From: Vibrio tubiashii
GTDB lineage: Bacteria > Pseudomonadota > Gammaproteobacteria > Enterobacterales > Vibrionaceae
Length of the DNA: 64,000 bases
Direction of reading: 5' to 3'
Assembly (NCBI RefSeq): GCF_028551255.1
Contig: NZ_CP117029.1
Location: 1,364,001-1,428,000, forward strand
In this document: positions 54,589-63,418 of the stretch, one piece after another
Layout of the letters: the number at the start of each line of letters is the position of its first letter
Position numbering within the stretch: position 1 is the stretch's first letter
The notes under the pieces: model-generated
Databases searched by the model: none
Seen by the model: the letters and a program-made list of their open reading frames with translations, nothing else
What the model was told of the DNA's origin: nothing
Position numbers and translations under genes: made by a program

Positions 54589-55133
54589 TGACGATTCATT
54601 TGGTATTAGGTGGTGCTCGTTCGGGCAAGTCTAGTTTTGCGGAAGCTCAGACTGACATGATGAGCGCGCATAAAACGAAACACTATGTGGCGACTGCGAT
54701 TGCATTTGACGAAGAGATGAGAAATCGCATTGCACATCACCAAGCTTCTCGCGGTGAAAGCTGGGTCGAGCATGAGTGTCCCGTTGATTTAGTTAAGCTC
54801 ATCCCGCAGTTTAATTCTTCAGATGTGATACTGATAGATTGTCTGACCTTATGGCTGAATAATGTCATCTACAACGAGGGTGAAACACTTACTGAAGTTG
54901 AAATTAAGCAGCGGGTAGATGCGCTGGTACTCGCTCTTCAACAGGCAAAAGCAAATATACTGCTCGTCTCGAACGAAGTGGGGCTAGGGGTGATTCCTCT
55001 GGGTGAAATTTCACGTTTGTTTGTCGATCACGCAGGTTGGATGAACCAAGCGATTGCCAAGATTGCAGATAAGGTGACATTTGTTGCCGCAGGTTTACCG
55101 ATGACGTTGAAAGAGAGCAATGACTTTGAATAA
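54588..55133 (+). CDS. cobU: Adenosylcobinamide kinase/guanylyltransferase
   Basis: A 181-residue bifunctional CobU that phosphorylates adenosylcobinamide and adds GMP. The P-loop GGARSGKSSFAE is at the N-terminus; HHQASRGESWVEHECP contains the guanylylated His region; LIDCLTLWLNN and SNEVGLGVIPLGEISRLFVDHAGWMNQ follow. ATG 54588 overlaps the cobS stop; longer in-frame starts inside cobS are not needed. Confidence 0.95.
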   Translation: MTIHLVLGGARSGKSSFAEAQTDMMSAHKTKHYVATAIAFDEEMRNRIAHHQASRGESWVEHECPVDLVKLIPQFNSSDVILIDCLTLWLNNVIYNEGETLTEVEIKQRVDALVLALQQAKANILLVSNEVGLGVIPLGEISRLFVDHAGWMNQAIAKIADKVTFVAAGLPMTLKESNDFE

Positions 55134-55767
55134 AGCTGATGGAAGCAAGGTGCCTAAGACGATCAATATCTATCTTCTCCGTCATGGAAAAATAGTCGGT
55201 GAGCCCGCACTTTATGGCCATACAGATATTGAGGTTGCACCTGAAAGGCAAGCAGAGATTTGCAGCCGTTTACTCGAAGAGCAGCTCGATTTTTCGGCTG
55301 TGCAAACTTCGCCACTCAAACGTTGCAGTGACCTAGCAAAGCTTATCCATGTTCAAAAGCCTGAATTGGAGCTTGTTGTTAAGTCTGATTGGAAAGAGAC
55401 CTACTTTGGCGAGCTAGATGGTGTCCCTTTTGAACAGGCGAAGTCGTCATGGGATTTATTGGACGCATTTTGGCAAGACCCAAAGCAAAAACCATTGCCA
55501 AAGGCTGAACCGCTTGGCGATTTTTATCGCAGAATTTCAGCATCTTGGAGCGCATTTACTAAAACTGTCGACAAAGACACATTAATCGTCTGTCACGGCG
55601 GTACGATTAGAATGATTCTTGCAAAGATACTCCAGTTAGATTGGAGCAATGCCGCTCTCTACTCGACGTTAAACATTGCTCATCAATCTTTAACTCACAT
55701 ACAAATTACCAAAGCAGACCAAGACTACTTTCGCGTCTGCATGATAGGGAAACCGTTAATCGGATAG
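55120..55767 (+). CDS. cobC: Alpha-ribazole phosphatase (histidine phosphatase family)
   Basis: A 215-residue histidine phosphatase. The catalytic LLRHGKIVGEPALYGHTDIEV contains the phospho-accepting His, QTSPLKRCSDLA the second Arg, FGELDGVPFEQA the acid, and IVCHGGTIRMIL the last His. In this context it should dephosphorylate alpha-ribazole-P or adenosylcobalamin-5'-P. It overlaps the 3' end of cobU by 14 bases, with GAAAGAGAG as ribosome-binding site. Last cob gene of the operon. Confidence 0.9.
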   Translation: MTLNKADGSKVPKTINIYLLRHGKIVGEPALYGHTDIEVAPERQAEICSRLLEEQLDFSAVQTSPLKRCSDLAKLIHVQKPELELVVKSDWKETYFGELDGVPFEQAKSSWDLLDAFWQDPKQKPLPKAEPLGDFYRRISASWSAFTKTVDKDTLIVCHGGTIRMILAKILQLDWSNAALYSTLNIAHQSLTHIQITKADQDYFRVCMIGKPLIG

Positions 55768-55780
55768 CTAAGGAAATAAC

Positions 55781-57571
55781 ATGACCGCACCTAGCTGGAA
55801 TTTATCCATCGCTTATCAAAACCTTAATGACCCAAAAATTGAACAAGATATTGAATTGATCAAACAGTGTATTCAAGCTCTTGGCGCGCACGTAGACAAT
55901 CGTGAGTCGGTATCTGTGACACAAAATGCCATTCAAACCAGTGAAGCAGCAGGCAAGCTACTGTCGACAATCAATACTTTTGCTCAGTGTCATGCCTCTA
56001 TTGATGCGACTGACGCTCTGGCAAAAGGGCTAGTGGGGAGAGTAGCAAAACTAAGCTCTGAGCTATCTCAAGCATTTGCCCCTTACGAAGATACGCTGAC
56101 CAACGCTCCAGATAACTTCATTGATGATGTTCTAAGTCATGAAAGCCCAGATGTTGCTGGTCAGGCATTTCAGATTGATTGTACTCGTAAGCTCGCAGCT
56201 ACCAAGCTTAGTGTGGCTGAAGAGCAGTTGCTTACGGCCATGGAAGTCGATGGACGTGATGCGTGGAGCAGACTGTACGACAATATCACCGGGTCGTTGC
56301 AAGTCACGCTAGCAGATGGACAAGAAAGCAAAGTCGGTTTCTCGCAAGCCGCTAGTATCTTGTACGGAACTGACTTTGAACAGCAAGAGCCAGCTTGGCG
56401 TGGTATCCAATCTGCGATGAAAGACAACCAAGAGTCATTCGCGGCAATTTTAAATGCTCTGGCAGGTTGGCGACTCACTGAATACCAAAAACGTTCGACG
56501 AAGCAAGACGTCCATTTCTTAGACCCAAGTTTGCATGGTAGCCGAATTCAAGCGGCGACGCTGGACGCTATGATGTCGACTGCAAAAGACAATCGCGGTA
56601 TTGGACAAAAAGCAGGGCAGTTGATGGCGCGAGTTCACGGGCTGCAACAGATGCGTCCTTGGAACCACCTTGCTGGAATGCCGAGCTTAACTGAGGCAGA
56701 ACCAACGGTTTATAGTTTTGACCAAGCGATTGAGATCATTCGTGCTGCCTTTGCACAAGTGGACGCCGAGATGGCAGAATTTGTCGATTTAATGATTGAA
56801 AACGGTTGGATTGATGCTGAGCCAACAGAGAACCGACGTTTAGGCGCTTACTGCACCAAATTCGCTGCGACACGCACACCTCTGGTGTTTATGACTTGGG
56901 GTGGCAGTCGCTCAGATCTTCTTACACTTGCACATGAACTCGGCCATGCATTCCACAACTGGGTTATGCGCGATATGCCTCTTTGCCAGACTCGCTACCC
57001 AATGACGTTAGCAGAGACGGCGTCTATTTTTGCTGAGAACGTGGTCCGTGATTACTTGTTAGAACAAGTGGCAAATCGCGAAGAAAAGTTAGAAATGCTG
57101 TGGGAAGAGCTTTCAAGTTGCTATGCACTAATGGTGAATATTCCAGTCCGCTTCGAGTTTGAAAAACGTTTCTATGAGCAGCGCAATGAAGGTGAACTGA
57201 CCGCATCGCAGTTGTGTGAACTGATGAGCGACACGTGGAGCGAATGGTATGGTGACTCCATGTCAGAGCCAGATCCATATTTCTGGGCAAGCAAGCTGCA
57301 TTTTTCTATCTCTGAGGTGAGCTTCTACAACTATCCATACTTGTTTGGTTACCTATTTAGTATTGGCGTTTATGCCCAGCGTGAAAGCAAAGGTGAGCGT
57401 TTCTACAGCGACTACGTTAACCTGTTGCGCGACACTGGTTCCATGATGGCTGAAGAGGTAGTAGATAAACATCTTGGCATGGATTTATCACAAGCGGATT
57501 TCTGGCAACAGAGCATCGATCGAGTAAAAGCGAAGATTGATGAGTTTGAATTGTTGCTAGATCAAAAATAA
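55781..57571 (+). CDS. M3-family oligoendopeptidase (PepF-like)
   Basis: A 596-residue cytoplasmic oligopeptidase of peptidase family M3. The zinc motif HELGH is at residues 385-389 (LTLAHELGHAFHNW), with the third ligand Glu in MTLAETASIFAENVV. The N-terminal helical domain (residues about 1-190) is typical of PepF/M3B. It begins 13 bases after cobC, so it may be read through from the cob operon, but its function is peptide degradation. A terminator follows. Confidence 0.93.
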   Translation: MTAPSWNLSIAYQNLNDPKIEQDIELIKQCIQALGAHVDNRESVSVTQNAIQTSEAAGKLLSTINTFAQCHASIDATDALAKGLVGRVAKLSSELSQAFAPYEDTLTNAPDNFIDDVLSHESPDVAGQAFQIDCTRKLAATKLSVAEEQLLTAMEVDGRDAWSRLYDNITGSLQVTLADGQESKVGFSQAASILYGTDFEQQEPAWRGIQSAMKDNQESFAAILNALAGWRLTEYQKRSTKQDVHFLDPSLHGSRIQAATLDAMMSTAKDNRGIGQKAGQLMARVHGLQQMRPWNHLAGMPSLTEAEPTVYSFDQAIEIIRAAFAQVDAEMAEFVDLMIENGWIDAEPTENRRLGAYCTKFAATRTPLVFMTWGGSRSDLLTLAHELGHAFHNWVMRDMPLCQTRYPMTLAETASIFAENVVRDYLLEQVANREEKLEMLWEELSSCYALMVNIPVRFEFEKRFYEQRNEGELTASQLCELMSDTWSEWYGDSMSEPDPYFWASKLHFSISEVSFYNYPYLFGYLFSIGVYAQRESKGERFYSDYVNLLRDTGSMMAEEVVDKHLGMDLSQADFWQQSIDRVKAKIDEFELLLDQK

Positions 57572-57595
57572 ACAGCTTAAAATCATGATAATATC

Positions 57596-57624
57596 AATTA
57601 GCCGGGCGGAAGCTCGGCTAATTT
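57596..57624 (+). terminator. Likely terminator after the M3 peptidase gene
   Basis: An AATTAGCCG/CGGCTAATT stem with a 10-base loop. The T tract is short (ATTTG), so efficiency is uncertain. Confidence 0.6.
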
Positions 57625-57774
57625 GTACAGCGAGAGCCTTCTTATCCTCCCCTTAGTGAGGAATTTGATAAATTACGATGAGGCACAGAATTTGTGTCAA
57701 TAAGTGGGATCGCTCCTACATAATTTGTCTGAACAATTCATTAACATACCCGCTGTGCAATAAAGGAGTAGCGC

Positions 57775-58803
57775 ATGACGAAAACCCTCTTTCGCCAATC
57801 TTTTCTTTTTGACAGCTTAGACTTAGAACAAGAGATGCCAGCAAGTGAGATGACAGTTGCTGGTGGAGTTGTCTTTAAATTACATCAACGTGGTGTGCTG
57901 GAGGTGATTCCAGCGAATCTTTCTGAAGAGAGTAAGCACATCATTATTTCGTGTGGTATTCATGGCGATGAAACCGCACCGATGGAAATTGTCGATAAAA
58001 TCATTACAGACATTCAAACTGGTTTTCAGCCTGTTACTGAACGGCTGCTGTTTATCAACGCTCACCCAGAAGCGACCAATGCTCATACACGATTTATCGA
58101 AATGAATCTAAATCGTCTTTTTGATGATAAAGAGTATGAACCATCAAAAGAGCTTGAGATCGCGAAGGATCTTAAGCGAGTCGTCACCGAGTTTTATCAA
58201 GGTACGCCGCAAGATAAACGTTGGCACTTGGACTTACATTGTGCGATTCGCTTATCGAAGCATTACTCATTTGTCGTTAGTCCTAAAGTTCGCCACCCAG
58301 TTCGTAGCGAAGCCTTGATGGAGTTTGTCTCTAGCGCGCATTTAGAAGCGGTAATGTTCTCTAACGCGCCTTCAAGTACCTTTAGTTGGTTCAGTGCTGA
58401 GAACTTTGGTGCTCAAGCTCTGACGGTGGAACTAGGTCGAGTGGCTAAAATTGGCGAAAATGAGTTAGATAAACTCGTCGCGTTTGACTTAGCGTTACGC
58501 GACCTCGTCTCAAGCAGCGAATCTGAGCATTTACCACGTAAACCGATCATGTATCGTGTAAGCCGCACAATCGTGCGAATTCACGATGATTTTGATTTCC
58601 TCTTTGACGATAACGTCGAAAACTTTACCGCATTTAAGCATGGCGAAGTGTTTGGCCATGATGGGGATAAACCATTAATGGCGAAAAATGAAGGAGAGGC
58701 GATTGTCTTTCCCAACCGACATGTTGCAATTGGTCAACGCGCGGCATTGATGGTCTGTCCGGTGAAAACTCGCTATGAAGAAGGGCAGATAGTATACGAC
58801 TAA
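57775..58803 (+). CDS. astE: Succinylglutamate desuccinylase
   Basis: A 342-residue M14-like zinc deacylase that removes succinate from N-succinylglutamate, the last step of the arginine succinyltransferase pathway. Zinc ligands are in CGIHGDETAPME (H-x-x-E) and LDLHCAIRLSKH; the base Glu is in ALTVELGRVAKIGE. The other ast genes are not in this window, so it is an orphan copy here. AAAGGAG precedes ATG 57775. A terminator follows. Confidence 0.93.
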   Translation: MTKTLFRQSFLFDSLDLEQEMPASEMTVAGGVVFKLHQRGVLEVIPANLSEESKHIIISCGIHGDETAPMEIVDKIITDIQTGFQPVTERLLFINAHPEATNAHTRFIEMNLNRLFDDKEYEPSKELEIAKDLKRVVTEFYQGTPQDKRWHLDLHCAIRLSKHYSFVVSPKVRHPVRSEALMEFVSSAHLEAVMFSNAPSSTFSWFSAENFGAQALTVELGRVAKIGENELDKLVAFDLALRDLVSSSESEHLPRKPIMYRVSRTIVRIHDDFDFLFDDNVENFTAFKHGEVFGHDGDKPLMAKNEGEAIVFPNRHVAIGQRAALMVCPVKTRYEEGQIVYD

Positions 58804-58835
58804 TCAACTATTATGTTTGATGTGCTTTCTATTTT

Positions 58836-58870
58836 AATGGCTTAACGGTATCGTTAAGCCATTATTTTTT
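58836..58870 (+). terminator. Rho-independent terminator of astE
   Basis: An AATGGCTTAACG/CGTTAAGCCATT stem with a short loop, followed by ATTTTTT. Confidence 0.9.
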
Positions 58871-58898
58871 AGGGTTTACCCGGCTATTTAGCGACAAC

Positions 58899-59894
58899 AT
58901 GGAATTTACTCAGCTCTTGGATCGTAGGCGTCAAAGGTGGATGCGCTTTGGCCTACTGTTTATCGTTTCTTTATTACTCATCAGCAGCTTATATTTAGTT
59001 GTTGGCGAGGTGTTCATCTCTCCCTTTCGAGAACTCTCTTCTCTTCAAGAGCAATTGATTCTTCAGCTTCGCCTACCGAGGTTGTTTGCCGCGATTGCTG
59101 TGGGTGCAGCTTTGGCCGTTTCTGGGGCGGTACTTCAAGTCTTATTGGGCAATGTGCTAGCCGAACCAGGCGTGTTAGGTATCTCTGGTGGCGCCAGTGT
59201 GCTTATGGTGTTGGTGCTATTCTTTATCCCCGCGTTAGCAACTCCAGTTGGCTTTATGCTTGCTGCCGTAGTTGGGGCGTTAGCGTTTACGCTGCTTTTA
59301 GTCTTTGTAGCCAAGAGTATGCGATTGACCACAACACGACTTCTTCTGGTTGGCGTAGCATTAGGCATACTTTCTGGTGCAGTGGTCACATGGGCATTTT
59401 ATTTCAGTGATGATCTTAGTCTACGCCAGCTCATGTATTGGCTAATGGGCAGTATCGGCGCAGCGAGTTGGTATCACCACGTGCTAACGCTGATTTTAAT
59501 CCCAGTACTTATCTGGTTGTGTTGTAAAGGCACACTGTTAGATAAGCTAATGATGGGAGAACAGCATGCTAAGCAACTTGGCATTGATGTCGATGAAGCG
59601 CGTTGGAAGCTGATTTTCGCTGTGTCTATCTTAGTCGGCGGCGCGGTTGCACTGGGCGGAGTCATCGGCTTTGTTGGTCTGGTTGTTCCTCATCTACTTA
59701 GGCTCGCATTCGGTAGCGAAAACCGCTATCTATTGCCAATTTCGGCCCTTGCAGGGGCAACCTTAGTGGTGTTTGCCGACCTTATTGCTCGTACGGCGCT
59801 CAACTCTGCCGAGTTACCATTAGGTGTCGTGACTACGTCAATAGGTGCCCCTATCTTTATTTGGATGCTGGTGAGTAATCATGATTCACGTTAA
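58899..59894 (+). CDS. btuC: Vitamin B12 ABC transporter permease
   Basis: A 331-residue FecCD/BtuC-type permease with about ten membrane helices. Marks are [38 protein letters not shown], the coupling-helix segment [13 protein letters not shown] and [20 protein letters not shown]. It moves cobalamin across the inner membrane with BtuD and a binding protein (BtuF) that is not encoded here. It overlaps btuD by 14 bases. Confidence 0.93.
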   Translation: MEFTQLLDRRRQRWMRFGLLFIVSLLLISSLYLVVGEVFISPFRELSSLQEQLILQLRLPRLFAAIAVGAALAVSGAVLQVLLGNVLAEPGVLGISGGASVLMVLVLFFIPALATPVGFMLAAVVGALAFTLLLVFVAKSMRLTTTRLLLVGVALGILSGAVVTWAFYFSDDLSLRQLMYWLMGSIGAASWYHHVLTLILIPVLIWLCCKGTLLDKLMMGEQHAKQLGIDVDEARWKLIFAVSILVGGAVALGGVIGFVGLVVPHLLRLAFGSENRYLLPISALAGATLVVFADLIARTALNSAELPLGVVTTSIGAPIFIWMLVSNHDSR

Positions 59895-60636
59895 TAGCCT
59901 TTCTGTTGGTTCGCGATTGCTACCACTTTCCTTTGAGGTGATGCCGGGAGAGATCCTACATGTGATTGGTCCTAACGGTAGTGGTAAAAGCACTTTGCTT
60001 TCCGCCGTCGCGGGGTTATTAGACTTTGAAGGCGAGGCGAAGATCTTCGACCAGAAGGTGAAAGGTGCCTCGATTGAAGCTTTATCAAGTACTCGGGCAT
60101 TTTTGGCCCAAAGTGACCGACCTGCATTCAACCTTGATGTGGTGCATTACCTATCTTTGTCTTTACCAGCGCTAGTATCGTCTAATTCTTCTGAGCTAAC
60201 CGCTGTGATTGAAGAGCTTGCGACTTTATTAGAGATTGATGACAAGCTAAATAGATCGATACATCATTTGTCTGGTGGTGAATGGCAGAGAGTCAGGCTT
60301 TGTGCGATCTGTTTGCAGATCTGGCCAACATTAAACCCCCACGCAAAATTACTGATTCTCGACGAGCCCGCAGCTCCCCTCGATATTGGTCAAGAAACAC
60401 TTCTGTATAAACTGATACAGCGTGTCGCGGAAATGGGCATTACTGTGCTTATGTCTAATCACGATCTCAATCGTACACTTAAGTATGCGGATAAAGCACT
60501 GCTGCTAGAGAAAGGTGTACTGCAAAATGTTGGCGCAGTAGATGAGGTATTGTCTGTCGCCGAGTTATCGCGCGTATTTAGAACTCAGGTCAAGCGCGTT
60601 GTTGTCGAAGGTTCTCCCGTCCTTTTGTTTGATTAA
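59881..60636 (+). CDS. btuD: Vitamin B12 ABC transporter ATPase
   Basis: A 251-residue ABC ATPase. The Walker A is [11 protein letters not shown] (residues about 34-44), the signature [12 protein letters not shown], the Walker [13 protein letters not shown] and the switch His in [10 protein letters not shown]. Its start lies inside the end of btuC, and the context with cobTSUC supports cobalamin as substrate. The next 315 bp hold no protein gene but a predicted RNA (60781-60947). Confidence 0.93.
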   Translation: MIHVNSLSVGSRLLPLSFEVMPGEILHVIGPNGSGKSTLLSAVAGLLDFEGEAKIFDQKVKGASIEALSSTRAFLAQSDRPAFNLDVVHYLSLSLPALVSSNSSELTAVIEELATLLEIDDKLNRSIHHLSGGEWQRVRLCAICLQIWPTLNPHAKLLILDEPAAPLDIGQETLLYKLIQRVAEMGITVLMSNHDLNRTLKYADKALLLEKGVLQNVGAVDEVLSVAELSRVFRTQVKRVVVEGSPVLLFD

Positions 60637-60706
60637 GTTCTTAGGGTCAACAAATCTCAGTTACCACTAAAGGGTTATCTTTGGTGCGCCTTGCACTTAA
60701 ATCGAT

Positions 60707-60718
60707 CGTGTCTACACG
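60707..60718. promoter_or_regulatory. Palindromic upstream site of the sigma-54 promoter
   Basis: The perfect inverted repeat CGTGT-CT-ACACG is centred about 94 bp before the predicted RNA start, a usual distance for an enhancer-binding protein. Two similar 11-mers, TTGCACTTAAA (about 60691) and TTGCATTTAAA (about 60743), flank it. Confidence 0.45.
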
Positions 60719-60780
60719 CATTGTGTGACGGTGGATTTTTAATTGCATTTAAAATCAAAGGCTTAAGGTTTTTACAAAAC

Positions 60781-60796
60781 TGGCACACAATTGGCA
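60781..60796 (+). promoter_or_regulatory. Sigma-54 (RpoN) -24/-12 promoter
   Basis: TGGCAC, a 5-base spacer and TGGCA match the consensus TGGCAC-N5-TTGCA at every position but one, with GG and GC exactly at the -24/-12 spacing. The predicted start is about 60807. No protein gene follows on this strand before the terminator at 60947. Confidence 0.7.
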
Positions 60797-60806
60797 ACAG
60801 TAAGAA

Positions 60807-60947
60807 CGATACATTCTCGTTCTTGTTAGGCGGATTCAAACGGAAGTAGGTAACTGTAGGTGGGAGCTTATCTGAAGTTTGATGAAGCCATGTTTTGACT
60901 ATGGCAGCTTACGCCACCTAAGGGGGTTACCCAAAGGTGGCGTCTTT
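60807..60947 (+). ncRNA. Predicted sigma-54-dependent small RNA, about 140 nt
   Basis: An orphan transcription unit between btuD and the convergent MazG-like gene. It starts near a perfect AAGAACGA/TCGTTCTT hairpin (60802-60824), has a GCCAT/ATGGC hairpin (about 60886-60904), and ends in a strong intrinsic terminator. Within it, TAGGTGG (60857-60863) can pair with CCACCTA (60914-60920), which is also the 5' arm of the terminator stem. It is not a Qrr, GlmY/GlmZ or Spot 42 sequence as far as I can recall them. An ORF at 60879 lacks a ribosome-binding site. Alternatively this is a long 3' UTR of btuCD. Confidence 0.5.
60913..60947 (+). terminator. Rho-independent terminator of the predicted small RNA
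   Basis: A GCCACCT/AGGTGGC stem with an inner GGG/CCC-type pairing in the loop, followed by CGTCTTTTTA. The T tract is on the + strand only. Confidence 0.9.
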
Positions 60948-60951
60948 TTAT

Positions 60952-61533
60952 CTATTTGGTCAGTGGTGCTAAATCCGCAGGGCGGTAGTAAACAGATTTC
61001 AGCACTTTGCCTTGGCGAATTGTCTTGCCTTCTGAAACAAAGTCTTCAGCACATTTTGCGATGATGTAATCACCTTTTTGTACCGCCATCAGCTTGATGC
61101 CTTGCTCTGCATAATGCGCTTCGGTTTCCGCGTATTCTTTTTTGTTGCGGCATACTTTACTCATATTGCTTGAATGCACTTCATCCCAACATGGTAAAAA
61201 CTCAATTCCACGATTTACGGCAACATTAAGCAGTAAGTCGATGAGGTAGTTGATCGCGAGGTTATCTTCAATCTTATCGTGGCCTAGGTGCACCAAACGT
61301 CCCATCAAAACATAAACGCTGTCGATGATAGCGTCCGCTTGTTCTGTCTTATTATCCGCTTCCGCAAGTTCTGTTAGCTCTTCGATAGCTAGAGAAGTAT
61401 GCAGTGTGTCTGCTTTATCGTCTAAACTATCAGGAGAAGCTACAGGTAAATCGAAAGTACTACGAAACTCAGAAATGTCACGGTAAAGGTGATCAAAAAT
61501 ATCGTTGGTCAGTTTTGAAAGGTGCATATCCAT
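60952..61533 (-). CDS. MazG-like (PRA-PH type) nucleotide pyrophosphohydrolase
   Basis: A 193-residue protein whose first half is an all-alpha NTP pyrophosphohydrolase domain. The Mg-binding pattern E-E-x-x-E...D-x-x-x-D is seen in SLAIEELTELAEADNKTEQADAIIDSVYVLMG with three usual parts: EELTE, AD and IID. The C-terminal 90 residues (GIEFLPCWDEVHSSNMSKV, GDYIIAKCAEDFVSEGKT) are not a family that I recognise and are perhaps substrate-specific. The substrate may be an abnormal or modified NTP. It is convergent with the predicted RNA. Confidence 0.75.
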   Translation of the reverse strand: MDMHLSKLTNDIFDHLYRDISEFRSTFDLPVASPDSLDDKADTLHTSLAIEELTELAEADNKTEQADAIIDSVYVLMGRLVHLGHDKIEDNLAINYLIDLLLNVAVNRGIEFLPCWDEVHSSNMSKVCRNKKEYAETEAHYAEQGIKLMAVQKGDYIIAKCAEDFVSEGKTIRQGKVLKSVYYRPADLAPLTK

Positions 61534-61711
61534 TAATCCGGATGTCTTTAAGATTGAGCAATACTACCAAAGCCGCTTAGCTCTCGCCATGTAGCGATAG
61601 AAATTAATGGGCTGAACGGCAAATATTTACGCGGCAAAATGAGAAAACAGTTGCATTCAATATTTCGCTAACTCTATCTTAAATAATAAGATTCTATATT
61701 GGTGGAAAGTT

Positions 61712-62797
61712 ATGGTCGCAGAGAGTGAAAGTGAGAAGGTGATACGCAGTTTGTATCAAATCACTAATGACTATCAGAAAGGGTTTGATATTCAGGTCAG
61801 TCAATTAATTATGATGGGCTTAGAGCGCTTCGACCTTGATATCGGTATTTTGTCTCACATCGAAGGCAACAAATATACTGTGCTTCACTGTGTAACTCCC
61901 GAAGGTGTCGAGTTAGCGGTGGGTGATACTTTCGAATTCGACCAAACCTATTGTGAAATCACCTGCAGCTCTTACGCACCGGTCTTAATTGAGAACATGG
62001 GCGAAAACGATAAGTATGCGACACACCCTGCCTATCAAGCGTTTGGTTTAGAATCTTATATTGGCGTTCCGATTTTCATTGATGATGAGATTTTTGGCAC
62101 GCTTAATTTCTCCTCCGCAATTCCATATCCGCGTAAGTTTAAAGAGATTGATGTAGACGCACTTAAGTTGATGGCCTCATGGATCGAAGTAGAACTGATC
62201 CGCAGGAAACAGGAAGAGCGCTTACAGCAGCTCAATGCGCGCTTAGAGTATCAAGCTTATCACGATGCCCTAACGGGGGTTGCCAACCGCCGTAGCATGT
62301 TCAAAACCGTTCACCTAGATATCGAACGAATGAAGCTTGCACGTGGTAAGGGCACACTAGCGGTTATCGATATCGACCACTTTAAACGTGTCAATGATAC
62401 CCACGGGCACCAGGTCGGTGACAATGTCCTGAAAAAGGTGGCGACAGCAATTAAAGCCCAGTTAACGGAAAGTGATTTTATTGCGCGTTTTGGTGGCGAG
62501 GAGTTTGTTATTTGGCTTCCAGAGCGAGAAGTGGAAATGCGGCGTGAGTTGGTCGAGAAGATACTTACTTGCGTCAATAGCATCGAAGTTGATGACAAGC
62601 CGATAACTGTTTCGATTGGTTCCTGCGAGTTTGATTTTGCCAACTTGGGGCATGAACAATGTGATAAGGCCACACTAGATGAAATTATTCACGTTGCGGA
62701 TGATAACCTCTATGCCGCAAAAGAAGCGGGTCGCAATACCTCGATTCATTCAAGTTGGTGTGATTCCAGCACCGCTCACAGCGAGGCACTCAAATAG
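61712..62797 (+). CDS. GAF-GGDEF diguanylate cyclase
   Basis: A 361-residue soluble protein. An N-terminal GAF domain (residues about 20-165; ALVIENMGENDKY-like LIENMGENDKY, SYIGVPIFIDDEIFGTLNF) is joined by a short coiled coil to a GGDEF domain. The active-site motif is GGEEF at residues 261-265, with IDIDHFKRVNDTHGH upstream. No R-x-x-D inhibitory site is visible. Likely an active cyclase controlled by a small ligand or redox signal on the GAF domain. It is monocistronic. Confidence 0.9.
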   Translation: MVAESESEKVIRSLYQITNDYQKGFDIQVSQLIMMGLERFDLDIGILSHIEGNKYTVLHCVTPEGVELAVGDTFEFDQTYCEITCSSYAPVLIENMGENDKYATHPAYQAFGLESYIGVPIFIDDEIFGTLNFSSAIPYPRKFKEIDVDALKLMASWIEVELIRRKQEERLQQLNARLEYQAYHDALTGVANRRSMFKTVHLDIERMKLARGKGTLAVIDIDHFKRVNDTHGHQVGDNVLKKVATAIKAQLTESDFIARFGGEEFVIWLPEREVEMRRELVEKILTCVNSIEVDDKPITVSIGSCEFDFANLGHEQCDKATLDEIIHVADDNLYAAKEAGRNTSIHSSWCDSSTAHSEALK

Positions 62798-62808
62798 GAC
62801 ACGAAAAG

Positions 62809-62832
62809 AAAAAGCGCCAAGTGGCGCTTTTT
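62809..62832. terminator. Bidirectional terminator
   Basis: An AAAAAGCGCC/GGCGCTTTTT stem between the convergent GAF-GGDEF and DUF1415 genes. Confidence 0.9.
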
Positions 62833-62845
62833 AGTATGAGGTTGC

Positions 62846-63418
62846 TTAACGAAACAAATAAGGGAAAAGCTTTCTACGCTCATCGTTAGTAAGTGACTCC
62901 ACTCTTGCTATGTTGCTATCCGGTATCGCCTCAGGGTTAGGGTAGTGCTTGAGGACTTTTTCCATACTCTCTTCACGTATAAGGTGAAACACCGGGTACG
63001 GTGAGCGATTGGTGAGGTTTTCATCGTCTTCTGGTTCTGCGCCGCCAAAGCAGTAATCAGGGTGGAAGGTCGCCAATTGAAAAATACCTTCCCACTCTTG
63101 CTGTCGGATGAGTGCTTCAATCCAATCTATAAACAAGTTGTAGTCGTAAAAGTCGCTCAACATATTAGGAACAGCAACGAGCGTTGTTTCTAGTTCTTCA
63201 GGCTCGGTTGCATCTAGCTCCATCAGTTGGGCTAGGATATCTTCAAGTAATGCCTCTTCTTTGTTCGCTTCACTAACAAAGATTTTGATCTGCTTATTAC
63301 GTTGCGGCTTTGCGGCAAAAGGGCATAGGTTAAGACCGATCACGACATCATTGAGCCACTGATTAACGGCGCTTTTTACTTGTTCGACATCAGTTCGGGT
63401 TGAGCTATTGGTGGTCAT
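62846..63418 (-). CDS. DUF1415 protein
   Basis: A 190-residue protein of DUF1415 (WLNDVVIGLNLCPFAAKP is the diagnostic opening; TTLVAVPNMLSDFYDYNLF and GIFQLATFHPDYCFGG follow, then NRSPYPVFHLIRE). Conserved Cys and His residues hint at metal binding, but no function is established. Its ATG overlaps the TGA of the upstream MFS gene, so the two are coupled. Confidence 0.88.
   Translation of the reverse strand: MTTNSSTRTDVEQVKSAVNQWLNDVVIGLNLCPFAAKPQRNKQIKIFVSEANKEEALLEDILAQLMELDATEPEELETTLVAVPNMLSDFYDYNLFIDWIEALIRQQEWEGIFQLATFHPDYCFGGAEPEDDENLTNRSPYPVFHLIREESMEKVLKHYPNPEAIPDSNIARVESLTNDERRKLFPYLFR

Noticed and set aside
58804..58898. Possible cobalamin riboswitch in front of btuC
   Set aside because: The gap is only 95 bp and is filled by the astE terminator. 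No B12-box or aptamer elements are seen here or upstream of the cob operon (51705-52162).
60879..61064. 61-codon + strand ORF over the predicted RNA terminator
   Set aside because: It has no ribosome-binding site, runs through a strong terminator and overlaps the MazG-like gene on the other strand. It is better explained as chance.
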